Shown here: piece by piece, positions 27,401 through 39,400 of the stretch
Layout: each line of letters starts with the position of its first letter
Position numbering within the stretch: the first letter of the stretch is position 1
Notes under the pieces: model-generated
The model's database searches: none
What the model was told of the DNA's origin: nothing
Seen by the model: the letters and a program-made list of their open reading frames with translations, nothing else
From: Metridium senile
Taxonomy: Eukaryota > Cnidaria > Anthozoa > Actiniaria > Metridiidae
Length of the DNA stretch: 64,000 bases
Direction of reading: 5' to 3'
Assembly (NCBI GenBank): GCA_949775045.1
Contig: OX459101.1
Location: 12,202,347 to 12,266,346 of the forward strand
Position numbers and translations under genes: made by a program

Positions 27401-30400
27401 AATGTAGATGCAAGTCCCTGCAAGTCTGTGTAAGTTTTGTCATTTGACCACCAACTTGCACGGACTTGCATAGACTTGCAGGTACTTGCATCAAATTTGA
27501 TCTGGTTCAAATTCAAGTGCAAGTTGATGCAAGTGTTTTGGTTGTTTGACCACCAAAAGCAAGTTGACTTAAGTATTATTGTAAGTCATGTGACTGTAAG
27601 AGCCAATCAGATTTGTGTGAATTACAATTTATGCATGGTATTTAGGACTGGGATTAACTAGATCAATTCGAACTTGCGTCAACTTGCATCCACCGTTTGA
27701 CCGGCAACTTGCAAGCAAACGCAAGTCAGAACTTGCAGGGACTTGCATCTACATTTGACCTGGGCTGTCAAGCATGAATTTAGCAGAAACATAATCCATA
27801 TCCCACAAGTTAGGAGTGTGAGTCAAGGAGTTAGACACTTTTTACTTTTGTCTTTTTCCTTCCTCTTTCTATTAATCAATACGGCGTCTTCCACTCATTT
27901 TCTCACAGCTTTTGTGTAAGGGAATGGGATTTTTCTCAGCCTAGAATTCATGTAGAATCCCATATCACATTAGAAACGTGCGCGCTGATGATGGGACCGA
28001 GATGACGAATCTGTGACAGAGATATCGAATTAAAAATCAGGGATCCCACCCAAATAAATGTTGTTTTTGTCATTTTAATTTGATTTTCTACTTAAAAAAA
28101 GACTAGTAGACTAAAAAAAATTAATATAATTGTGAAAGCAAACTGAAAAGTTGAATCCAATGAAAAATCAGGAAACCCACGCTTTGTTTTTCTTTCAATT
28201 AGTTTTTGGTTATCGTCACCGATAAATCTATGATGAGAATATGTTGGTATGGGATTCAAGAAAAATTCATTGGATGGCAAGGGAATTCCACGTTGAATTT
28301 GCACTCGAAAAAATGATATGGCACTGATCATTCTGCAATTTGTACAATGTTTTTTTTTTCTAGTGACATTCAACATGTGGAATTTCCTCATGACTTCCAA
28401 TGAATTTTTCTGTAATATTCTTTATACAGGGTTCGTGCTGATGTCAGTAAACAAAATCTAAGGAGTTTTCAAGGACCAAAAAGTATTTTTTAAGCACTTT
28501 TTGCGACAACTTTGATGTATAAATGATATCCCTGTCATTGTTAACGTCGCACAGAATGAACAAATTTTTTTTTTTTAATTTTTAATTTGCAATACTAGAA
28601 TTTTGACTAGAATTAAGGAGTTTTTAAGGAGTTTTTGCTGATTTTCTAAAATTCAAGGGCTTTTCAAGTGCCCTTAAAAATGCAAATCAAATCTAAGGAG
28701 TTTAAGGAGTAGCATGACCCTGTTTATAGTATTATTGTAGTCAGATGGTGTATATGACGAGGTACTCACAATGCAAAAGATAGTATGTGAGCGGCTGCTT
28801 CTGTCATTCATGTTTGTCTCACCAAAATGACGATTTTCTGAAACAAAACAAATTTATCTTTTCTTAACAATTGAAATTCATTTTGTCAAGGCTTTGCATC
28901 TTTAAATGTTTTTTTTCATATTCAAGTGACCATCAAAGATCAAATACCATGCAATAGGCTATGTGCAATTTAGTATCATATACTAACAGTACCAGAATGC
29001 TTTGCCAACTTTCTATTGTTTTAAAAATAATTAGTGTCAATTGTTCTAAACAGGTTCCCATTTAAATCTGTACTTTCACATTTAAATCTGTACTTATGCA
29101 GATTGTGTTGATGTGTGCTAAACACACAGATCAACCAATCAGAGAATATTATTTCTGAAGTGAACTTCTCTGATTGGTTGATCTGTGTGTTTAGCACACA
29201 TCAACAAAATTTGCATAAGTACAGATTTAAATGGGAAAGTACAGATTTAAATGGGAACCTGTTTCTAGTATTCTCAATCTGAGGGAATGAAAATCTGAAG
29301 AACAAAGGAAATTTGCTAATCCTTTTATGATCACACTTATGTCTAGTATTTATTTTGTGATGTTAATTTACTATCTAATATTCACAGAGTACTTACTTTC
29401 TCCCTCAGCCATCAAAGCAAACACTTGATTGGATCCACTGACTGGCGTCTGTGTAACATCACCTACAAATACTTCTTTCTGTGACAAAAAATGACAGCAG
29501 AGATGCTTAGAAACTTTGTACTTTGGCATTACATGTACACATGTATAGTCTGTGGCAACCAGGCCAACAACCTTGAAAAATTCTGACTTTAAACTGGATG
29601 TCTAACTTTCCACACTCACAACTTAAATACTTTAGGAGGGACGTTATAGATTGCAGACAACTATTCTAGGAGCTAGATTGATCAAATTTGATAAAAATTG
29701 TAACATTATTTTGTAAAAGTGAAAAGAAGTGTGTACGCGTGTACTCTTCACATGTAAAACTTCAAGTTGATCGGAATTGACTTTAAAAAGTTATTCAAAA
29801 TCACGCTTAAAAACGCTGATTTCAGTACTGCCAGCCTAGCATGTTAGTATTTTTGTTGGAGCCTGGAGGTCAAATTAACAATATGTTTTCTAGTTGACCA
29901 TGCAGTTAGTTACAAGACAGTGTGAGTGATCAGTGCTTTATTCTATTTACTGGTCTGATGACAAAGGATAGTACTAGACAGAAGGTCATATGCCAGACAA
30001 CTCTAATAATTAATTGGTTAATATGTCACCCTAAAAAAACAAAGATAGGCAAACAAACAAGAAGACATTTTTAGCATGCCTTTACAACTTAAAAATAATA
30101 AACTTTATTGGGTAAACAATTATAAATTAAAGTACAGGTATATGCCGTTTTTCCAATCTTGCCCACAGAAACTGATCAATACAATTATGTCAGTGTCAAA
30201 TAGAATAAACACAGGCCAAAGACATTATGGAGTGGGCAAAAACAATATGGAGTATTTGAAATTACCCAAAAGGTTAAACTTTACTCGGTCTTAGCCAATC
30301 ACAATCGAGTATTCTAAGAGGAGATTAGACAGGGTAATCATTACCCGTCGATATCCAATCAGAGATAAGCAAACAAGTAATCTTTACTTCTCTGGGTAAT

Positions 30401-33400
30401 CATTACTCTGTCTTAGAACAGATGTACGTGAAATGTCGATGTCCCATCAATTTATAAGACAAACTACGATCTGACTAAGTATAGGTTTGAGAATTAAAGC
30501 GAAATTGATGTTTTTTACGTATTTAAATTGCAACGAACTACGATTTTCGTAGTTTTAGGTATGTCACGTAACTTTCCCGTGCCGCGTATTTTGTCCAACG
30601 ATCACTAAATAGGTTTATCCTGTACCAGTGATTACTGAACAGATCGAATATAAAGCTGATTTCGAACAAGATAAAAGATGATTTTAAACTATATATTACG
30701 TTCACATGAAAACACATTTCATTTGGCGGTGAATTGGTTCATTTAAAACGAAAAATTTATACTTGTTAAACTAGCTTTTACGGAAGTGACAGTTTACACA
30801 TTTCATGCTGTGTGTCCTTCATCATTTAAAAAAAGAGCAATTATCAGTAAAGCCACCTCGAATTTCATGCAATTTTTACAAACATTGTACACTCAGCCGA
30901 TAAAAGTCCTGTTCGATCAATTAATTGACTTTAAAATCGTATAACTATTGCTTCTTACGCAGCATTCGACACGATCGTTTTTGCTTTTTATTCAAATCAA
31001 AGGCATGCATTCACTTATCGTAAATTACCGGAATATCTGTCAAGAGCGGTAAATTTTACTCATTGTCAACCGGACCTTGTCAACCAATCACCTTTCAGAA
31101 CACTGGTAATTTTTACTCGTTTCAGTAAATATTACTAGTATATACTGCCGTATGCTCGTGAGTTTTCTATTAATTCGTGCAAAAAGTAAAACTATTTCAA
31201 CGTGAAAATGTTCTATTCATTATTTTGTGCAAACTAGAGATAAATTTATCACTGTGTACGGGTAGATTTCGAACTTTTAGTTGTCACGCGACAATCAAGA
31301 CGACCAGCCAAGTGAAACCGTTCGGGACAGTTCAGATTATTAATAGTTCTGATCATTGTTCATTGCACGTTACTAAATACTGCCAACACGTACATCAACT
31401 ATAATGTAATTTTAGAACGAAAGGCTATTTATTTTTGTTGTCAAACTCAATGTTTTCGAGCTACAAGCACTTTTGATTGTTGTTCATCGCTACGTGACCT
31501 ACGTTTATTCGCGTACATTGTACATCTTAACGCAACTTTAGACACTGGTCATCGTGAGAAATGCTTTGAAATTATCGCATTAATTTTAAAACAACTTCAA
31601 TTCAAAAGTTTTATGACACTCGTGTAGCGGGTTTAGAAAGTCTTATTCTGATTATTATAATCAAAACTCTATGAATAATTGTAACAAGGACGCTAAACTC
31701 TAAGTCAATAACTATTATTGTAAAAAATCATTTTATTTTCTTATGTTGTTAGTGAATATTTATCTTTACATTTGCTATTTACGAACGTATTTCAGTATTT
31801 AATACGGTACGGAGGGCTTTCTCAATACGCATTCGTTTGCAACTGTTCTGGAATCTTTCTGACTCTAATCTGACAGATGTCATGTACTAATGTACTAATG
31901 AGTAAACTTTACTCGTCTCAGCCAATCGGAGTTGTAAACACAAGTAAATTTTACTTGTCGGGGCTTTTGTAAAGATCGTTTTGCGAGGCAAACCGAATTT
32001 CAGTTGACTTGTAGAAGTTTGCACTTCAATGAAATGAGCACACTACGTGACAAAACAAGCGCAAACTCGAAACTTTTAATCGTCGGGACGCAAATATTAA
32101 TTTCGTTCTGATAGCGCTTTCCATACTTTTGTGCTTGAAATATATTTCTACGTTATTTTTGTGTTTCTTTTTTATTGACTTCATTCAGTATCAAAAAAAA
32201 TCATTTTAACATTGCAATGCTAATCCTATTTTAGTCATCTTTGATTTGTAAATCTATTTTTGGGTGTACTAAAATTGTTTTGAGATCGAACCTAGTACAT
32301 CTGTAGTGAATATCATGTCGCAATCTATTCACAACATTTAGTATCATTATGTTTAAGTTTTTTCTACCAAATATTTCCAATCAAAGAATTGTTAAAAGCG
32401 AGTATTTTTAATAACTATTGTTTGGCTAACTTGATAAATTTGCGAAATGTACAAACGTATAAATTAACATACTGTGGAGTAAAACTGTTATCGTTTTGCT
32501 AGAAAATTAGAGAAATCTCCTTTGCTTCGCAGATGTCAAATAACCATGTAAGTTCAGAATACTCGTACCTCATGCATTCAAAAATCTTCGAATATGTGTA
32601 AAAACATTTTTTAACAAAATTTTTCTATAATCTGTTGTTTGCAAAGATTTATCTGATTGCATACAAATTCATCTTCTAGTATGGTACGCCTTGCCGCTTC
32701 ATCGTGTACTCGTTTTATCTGATGCGTTGAAACCTCATTGCAACTGTTCTGGAATCTTTCTGACTCTAAATCTGACAGATGTCACGTGCTAATGAGTAAA
32801 ATTTACTCGTCTCAACCAATCGGAACCGGTAAACACAAGTAAATTTTACTTGTCGGGGCTTTTGTAAAGATCGTTTTGCGAGGCAAACTGCCCTTTTAGT
32901 TGACTTGAAAACATTTGCACTTCAATGAAATGAGCACACCACATGACAAAACAAGCGCAAACTCGATGCTTTTAATCGTCGGGACGCAAATATTGCTTTC
33001 GTTCTGATAGCGCTTCAATTTTGGACCTTTTGTGCTTGAAATATATTTCCACGAGAGATATTTTTGTGTTTCTTATTTACTGGATTGCATTTTAACATTG
33101 CAATAAATAAGAAACACAAAAATATCTCTCGTGGAAATATATTTCAAGCACAAAAGGTCCAAAATTGAAGCGCTATCAGAACGAAAGCAATATTTGCGTC
33201 CCGACGATTAAAAGCATCGAGTTTGCGCTTGTTTTGTCATGTGGTGTGCTCATTTCATTGAAGTGCAAATGTTTTCAAGTCAACTAAAAGGGTAGCCTGC
33301 GTCACATCCGGACTTTTTCTCGGTTAACCGAGAAAAAGTCCGGATGTGACGCAGGCTACTAAAAGGGCAGTTTGCCTCGCAAAACGATCTTTACAAAAGC

Positions 33401-36400
33401 CCCGACAAGTAAAATTTACTTGTGTTTACCGGTTCCGATTGGTTGAGACGAGTAAATTTTACTCATTAGCACGTGACATCTGTCAGATTTAGAGTCAGAA
33501 AGATTCCAGAACAGTTGCAATGAGGTTTCAACGCATCAGATAAAACGAGTACACGATGAAGCGGCAAGGCGTACCATACTAGAAGATGAATTTGTATGCA
33601 ATCAGATAAATCTTTGCAAACAACAGATTATAGAAAAATTTTGTTAAAAAATGTTTTTACACATATTCGAAGATTTTTGAATGCATGAGGTACGAGTATT
33701 CTGAACTTACATGGTTATTTGACATCTGCGAAGCAAAGGAGATTTCTCTAATTTTCTAGCAAAACGATAACAGTTTTACTCCACAGTATGTTAATTTATA
33801 CGTTTGTACATTTCGCAAATTTATCAAGTTAGCCAAACAATAGTTATTAAAAATACTCGCTTTTAACAATTCTTTGATTGGAAATATTTGGTAGAAAAAA
33901 CTTAAACATAATGATACTAAATGTTGTGAATAGATTGCGACATGATATTCACTACAGATGTACTAGGTTCGATCTCAAAACAATTTTAGTACACCCAAAA
34001 ATAGATTTACAAATCAAAGATGACTAAAATAGGATTAGCATTGCAATGTTAAAATGATTTTTTTTGATACTGAATGAAGTCAATAAAAAAGAAACACAAA
34101 AATAACATAGAAATATATTTCAAGCACAAAAGTATGGAAAGCGCTATCAGAACGAAATTAATATTTGCGTCCCGACGATTAAAAGTTTCGAGTTTGCGCT
34201 TGTTTTGTCACGTAGTGTGCTCATTTCATTGAAGTGCAAACTTCTACAAGTCAACTGAAATTCGGTTTGCCTCGCAAAACGATCTTTACAAAAGCCCCGA
34301 CAAGTAAAATTTACTTGTGTTTACAACTCCGATTGGCTGAGACGAGTAAAGTTTACTCATTAGTACATTAGTACATGACATCTGTCAGATTAGAGTCAGA
34401 AAGATTCCAGAACAGTTGCAAACGAATGCGTATTGAGAAAGCCCTCCGTACCGTATTAAATACTGAAATACGTTCGTAAATAGCAAATGTAAAGATAAAT
34501 ATTCACTAACAACATAAGAAAATAAAATGATTTTTTACAATAATAGTTATTGACTTAGAGTTTAGCGTCCTTGTTACAATTACTCATAGAGTTTTGATTA
34601 TAATAATCAGAATAAGACTTTCTAAACCCGCTACACGAGTGTCATAAAACTTTTGAATTGAAGTTGCTGTAAAATTAATGCGATAATTTCAAAGCATTTC
34701 TCACGATGACCAGTGTCTAAAGTTGCGTTAAGATGTACAATGTACGCGAATAAACGTAGGTCACGTAGCGATGAACAACAATCAAAAGTGCTTGTAGCTC
34801 GAAAACATTGAGTTTGACAACGCAAATAAATAGCCTTTCGTTCTAAAATTACATTATAGTTGATGTACGTGTTGGCAGTATTTAGTAACGTGCAATGAAC
34901 AATGATCAGAACTATTAATAATCTGAACTGTCCCGAACGGTTTCACTTGGCTGGTCGTCTTGATTGTCGCGTGACAACTAAAAGTTCGAAATCTACCCGT
35001 ACACAGTGATAAATTTATCTCTAGTTTGCACAAAATAATGAATAGAACATTTTCACGTTGAAATAGTTTTACTTTTTGCACGAATTAATAGAAAACTCAC
35101 GAGCATACGGCAGTATATACTAGTAATATTTACTGAAACGAGTAAAAATTACCAGTGTTCTGAAAGGTGATTGGTTGACAAGGTCCGGTTGACAATGAGT
35201 AAAATTTACCGCTCTTGACAGATATTCCGGTAATTTACGATAAGTGAATGCATGCCTTTGATTTGAATAAAAAGCAAAAACGATCGTGCCGAATGCTGCG
35301 TAAGAAGCAATAGTTATACGATTTTAAAGTCAATTAATTGATCGAACAGGACTTTTATCGGCTGAGTGTACAATGTTTGTAAAAATTGCATGAAATTCGA
35401 GGTGGCTTTACTGATAATTGCTCTTTTTTTGAATGATGAAGGACACACAGCATGAAATGTGTAAACTGTCACTTCCGTAAAAGCTAGTTTAACAAGTATA
35501 AATTTTTCGTTTTAAATGAACCAATTCACCGCCAAATGAAATGTGTTTTCATGTGAACGTAATATATAGTTTAAAATCATCTTTTATTTTGTTCGAAATC
35601 AGCTTTATATTCGATCTGTTCAGTAATCACTGGTATAGGATAAACCTATTTAGTGATCGTTGGACAAAATACGCGGCACGGGAAAGTTACGTGACATACC
35701 TAAAACTACGAAAATCGTAGTTCGATGCAATTTAAATACGTAAAAAACATCAATTTCGCTTTAATTCTCAAACCTATACTTAGTCAGATCGTAGTTTGTC
35801 TTATAAATTGATGGGACATCGACATTTCACGTACATCTGTTCTAAGACAGAGTAATGATTACCCAGAGAAGTAAAGATTACTTGTTTGCTTATCTCTGAT
35901 TGGATATCGACGGGTAATGATTACCCTGTCTAATCCCCTCTTAGAATACTCGATTGTGATTGGCTAAGACCGAGTAAAGTTTAACCTTTTGGGTAATTTC
36001 AAATACTCCATATTGTTTTTGCCCACTCCATAATGTCTTTGGCCTGTGTTAATACAATTTGTATGTTTTTAGTATGATTGACTACTTTTAATGTACATGC
36101 ATTTGATGTACATGTACATTTTATATCAATAACAGGTTTCCATTGAAATCTGTACTTTCCCATTTTAATCTGTACTTATGCAAATTGTGTTGATGTGTGC
36201 TAAACACACAGATCAACCAATCAGAGTATATTATTTCTGAAGTGAACTTCTCTGATTGGTTGATCTGTGTGTTTAGCACACATCAACAAAATTTGCATAA
36301 GTACAGATTTAAATGGGAAAGTACAGATTTAAATGGGAACCTGTTAAATACAATTATCAAATGTTAGTGTCAAATAGAATACAATTTGTATGTTCTTAGT

Positions 36401-39400
36401 TTGATTGACCACCTTTAAAGCACAACATCATACATGTATTTGTACACTTTATGCAATGTTTTTTTCCAGCTTTTACAATTTATCTTATCATATTATTTGG
36501 TAAAAGCAGACAGTTCTCATGGAAACATTACAATAGCAGTTTATTTATTTATTTATTTATTATATGGCTTAAATATTTCTTGAATTCTGATTGGTTGACG
36601 CGCGGTCCATGCAAAGGCGTATTGGACTGTTTCTATGACAACAGTCCAATTTTCGTATTTTTTTTCAGATTGGGAAATTAAGAACAACTTGTAAAGTTTT
36701 GCAATAAATATTTTGTTTAAGTTTTGTCTTGTCATACCTTCAAAGTGATTATACTTTTGTGCTATGCGCTGTAATAAATTAAAGTTTTACCTTAGAATTT
36801 TCATGAATTTTCAGGTTCTTGTTAACTGGGTTCAGCAGGTCTGTAATATTCTGAAATAAAGGATTGATAAAAAAGTAAAATATTAAATTTATATCAATTT
36901 ATATATAAATCAATACAATATCATAGTTAAGTGTAGCTTTGTAGGTTGCAATCATTGTATAATGAAGTAAGAGTCATCAACCTAATCCGACGCTTCTGGC
37001 TAATTAAGCACCCATCTTCAGGGATGTTACAGAATGTATGATATCGTCACTACTATAATATTCAACTGACCTCATTGTAGATTTCCATAAATGTAACAAC
37101 CAGTAAGTATTCTCTGGTATAATCCTGTATCAAACAACAAAATATCAGATTTTAATACTACAGCTTGTGACACTATTCCTAATAGTATAATTACCTAATA
37201 ATGCAGAATCGAAGTTGCAGTTAAATCGTAACACAAAGAAGCTCTGGACTGTTATTATATAGGACAGCGACACAATTTGCCTTCTGATGCGCTTATCGGT
37301 CATTTTTGAGAAAATACAACATAGGGAGAAATGACATTGTCAAATGAATAAAGATATTTTTTGTTATTTGGTGTGATTGTTATTTGATAAAAGAAATGAA
37401 ATCTGTCTTCTGTGTTTTCACTGGCTTATGAAAACCTCTAGTCAGTACTTTTGGATTCAAACATATCTCAGTTTTCAAGCATGTGAAAACACAGAAGGTA
37501 TATTTCATTTCTGAAATGATACATTTGGTCTTTTCCATATCAAGCAAGGGACTGGGTATGAGTGTAAAAAACTAATTTAATTATGGTTCCAGAAAAAAAT
37601 AACCCTGTGTCATGGGAGAGTGTTAACCAAATATAAGCTTATTCGCCAAGTTTCAGAACGTTTAATTGGCTAAATTGAAAAAACTTATGAGCATCCAAAC
37701 TCTGCCAAAATTACAGAGAAATGTATGGTGTCCTTCCAAAACGTCCTTCCAAACCATACATTCTTTGTATTTTCGAAAAAAATTAAAATACCATAATTTT
37801 GTTGCAATTTGCACAAACTTGTTCAAACTTTCAATTCTTATTAATTTGTACCGTCGCTTGCATCTACCCGTTAACGGTTGCGACAAAAACATGTTCTGTC
37901 TCGCAGTCAAACTTCAAAGATTGGCACCCCAAACTTCGCATGTTTGTAAACCATTTTCATGAAAAAAGGCTGGACATTTATAGATATGTACTGCACTTGC
38001 ATCTATCCTTAAACAGATGCAGCAAAAATATATAATATGCGGAATTTGTAAACCTCAAAAAATTTATTTAGAGAATTGCGTTGGGAGATAGCAAAGTTTG
38101 GCGCCAAACTTTGAAAGTTTACGTCTAGACAGAACATGTTTTTTGTCGCGACCGTTAATGGGTAGGTGCAAACAACAGTAACTGTTTTTATATATATTTG
38201 TATTTGTTTCTTTCGTTTATTTTTGAATTAAATTAATTTTGAGAAACTTGGTCCCAGTGCCTTGCTTGATATGAAGAAAGGCTAATAAAATATACAACAA
38301 TTACCTCATTCATGTAGTCAAACATATGTTTTATCACGTGCGGTATGATACCAGGGTTTTGTTTATCTCCTGTCATAGTATGTGTCTTGCCTGACGACGT
38401 TTGACCATAGGCAAATATGGTTGCTAAGAAACACAACAACAAAACAAACAATTAACTTCACAGCTTTAAAAGCAATATACAGTATGTGATGCCAGACATC
38501 AATCATAAAATCACCTATAAATCATTAGTATTGATCATTTTAAAATAACATTTAGAAATAACATATTCTGATTGGCTGAGGCACATGAGAGTGCACACAG
38601 CATGTGCGTTTGCTTGTTTATCAAATTGGCCTTTTCAAAAATGAGTTAAGGACTGGGTGCTAGTTTCCCTAATTCCTGAGTTTGGTTGTACATTGTATTT
38701 GGTTGTTTTCTGACCAAGATACAGCCTCATAAAAATGCCTAAAAATAGAAGGAAATGAATTTTGGGCACTTTTGAATGGCTGTAACTCACTCAATATCCA
38801 ACCAAAAGCACCAAATCTCAGGAATCTTACATATCTTGATCTGCTCTTTTAATTATGGAAACTAGTACCCAGTCCTTTACTCGTTTTGGAAAAAGCCAAT
38901 AGGTCAATTTGACATGTATTTATTACAAGAAATAGAAAACATGCTTTCGGTGCTGAACGTAGAACTTTATAAAGCACTTGGGGAGTGTCAGAAATTTAGA
39001 AGTGTTGAGAAGCACTCTGCTTTGCGCAGTGCTTCTCTTAACACATCTCTCGTGTTCTGTCAATCAATTTACAAAGTTTGTACACAGTAAGTGTGCATGT
39101 TTTCTATTTGTTCATTCTATTTGCTGGCAATGCCCAACCTGTGCAACTCAATCCAATCAGCAACATTTTTAGTCAGTGAACTCATGTAAAATAATCAAAG
39201 AATCAAAGAATATCAACTGTGATCTCAAATTCTTACATGCACAGAAAATCACTGATTCCTTTTGAGAAAAATACAAAAGACCTTTCCACTGTTCATATCC
39301 ACAACTTCAGCCTCAATAGTGTTTAATAATTATATTATTTACAATTTGAATAGAGTTAGCTGTAATTCAAGGAATGTATACATTATGAAACAATTTTTAA

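Noticed and set aside
31177..35081. Two identical 75-codon frames at 31,177 (plus) and 34,854 (minus)
   Set aside because: Mirror copies in the palindrome arms; no recognisable domain. Treated as element sequence.
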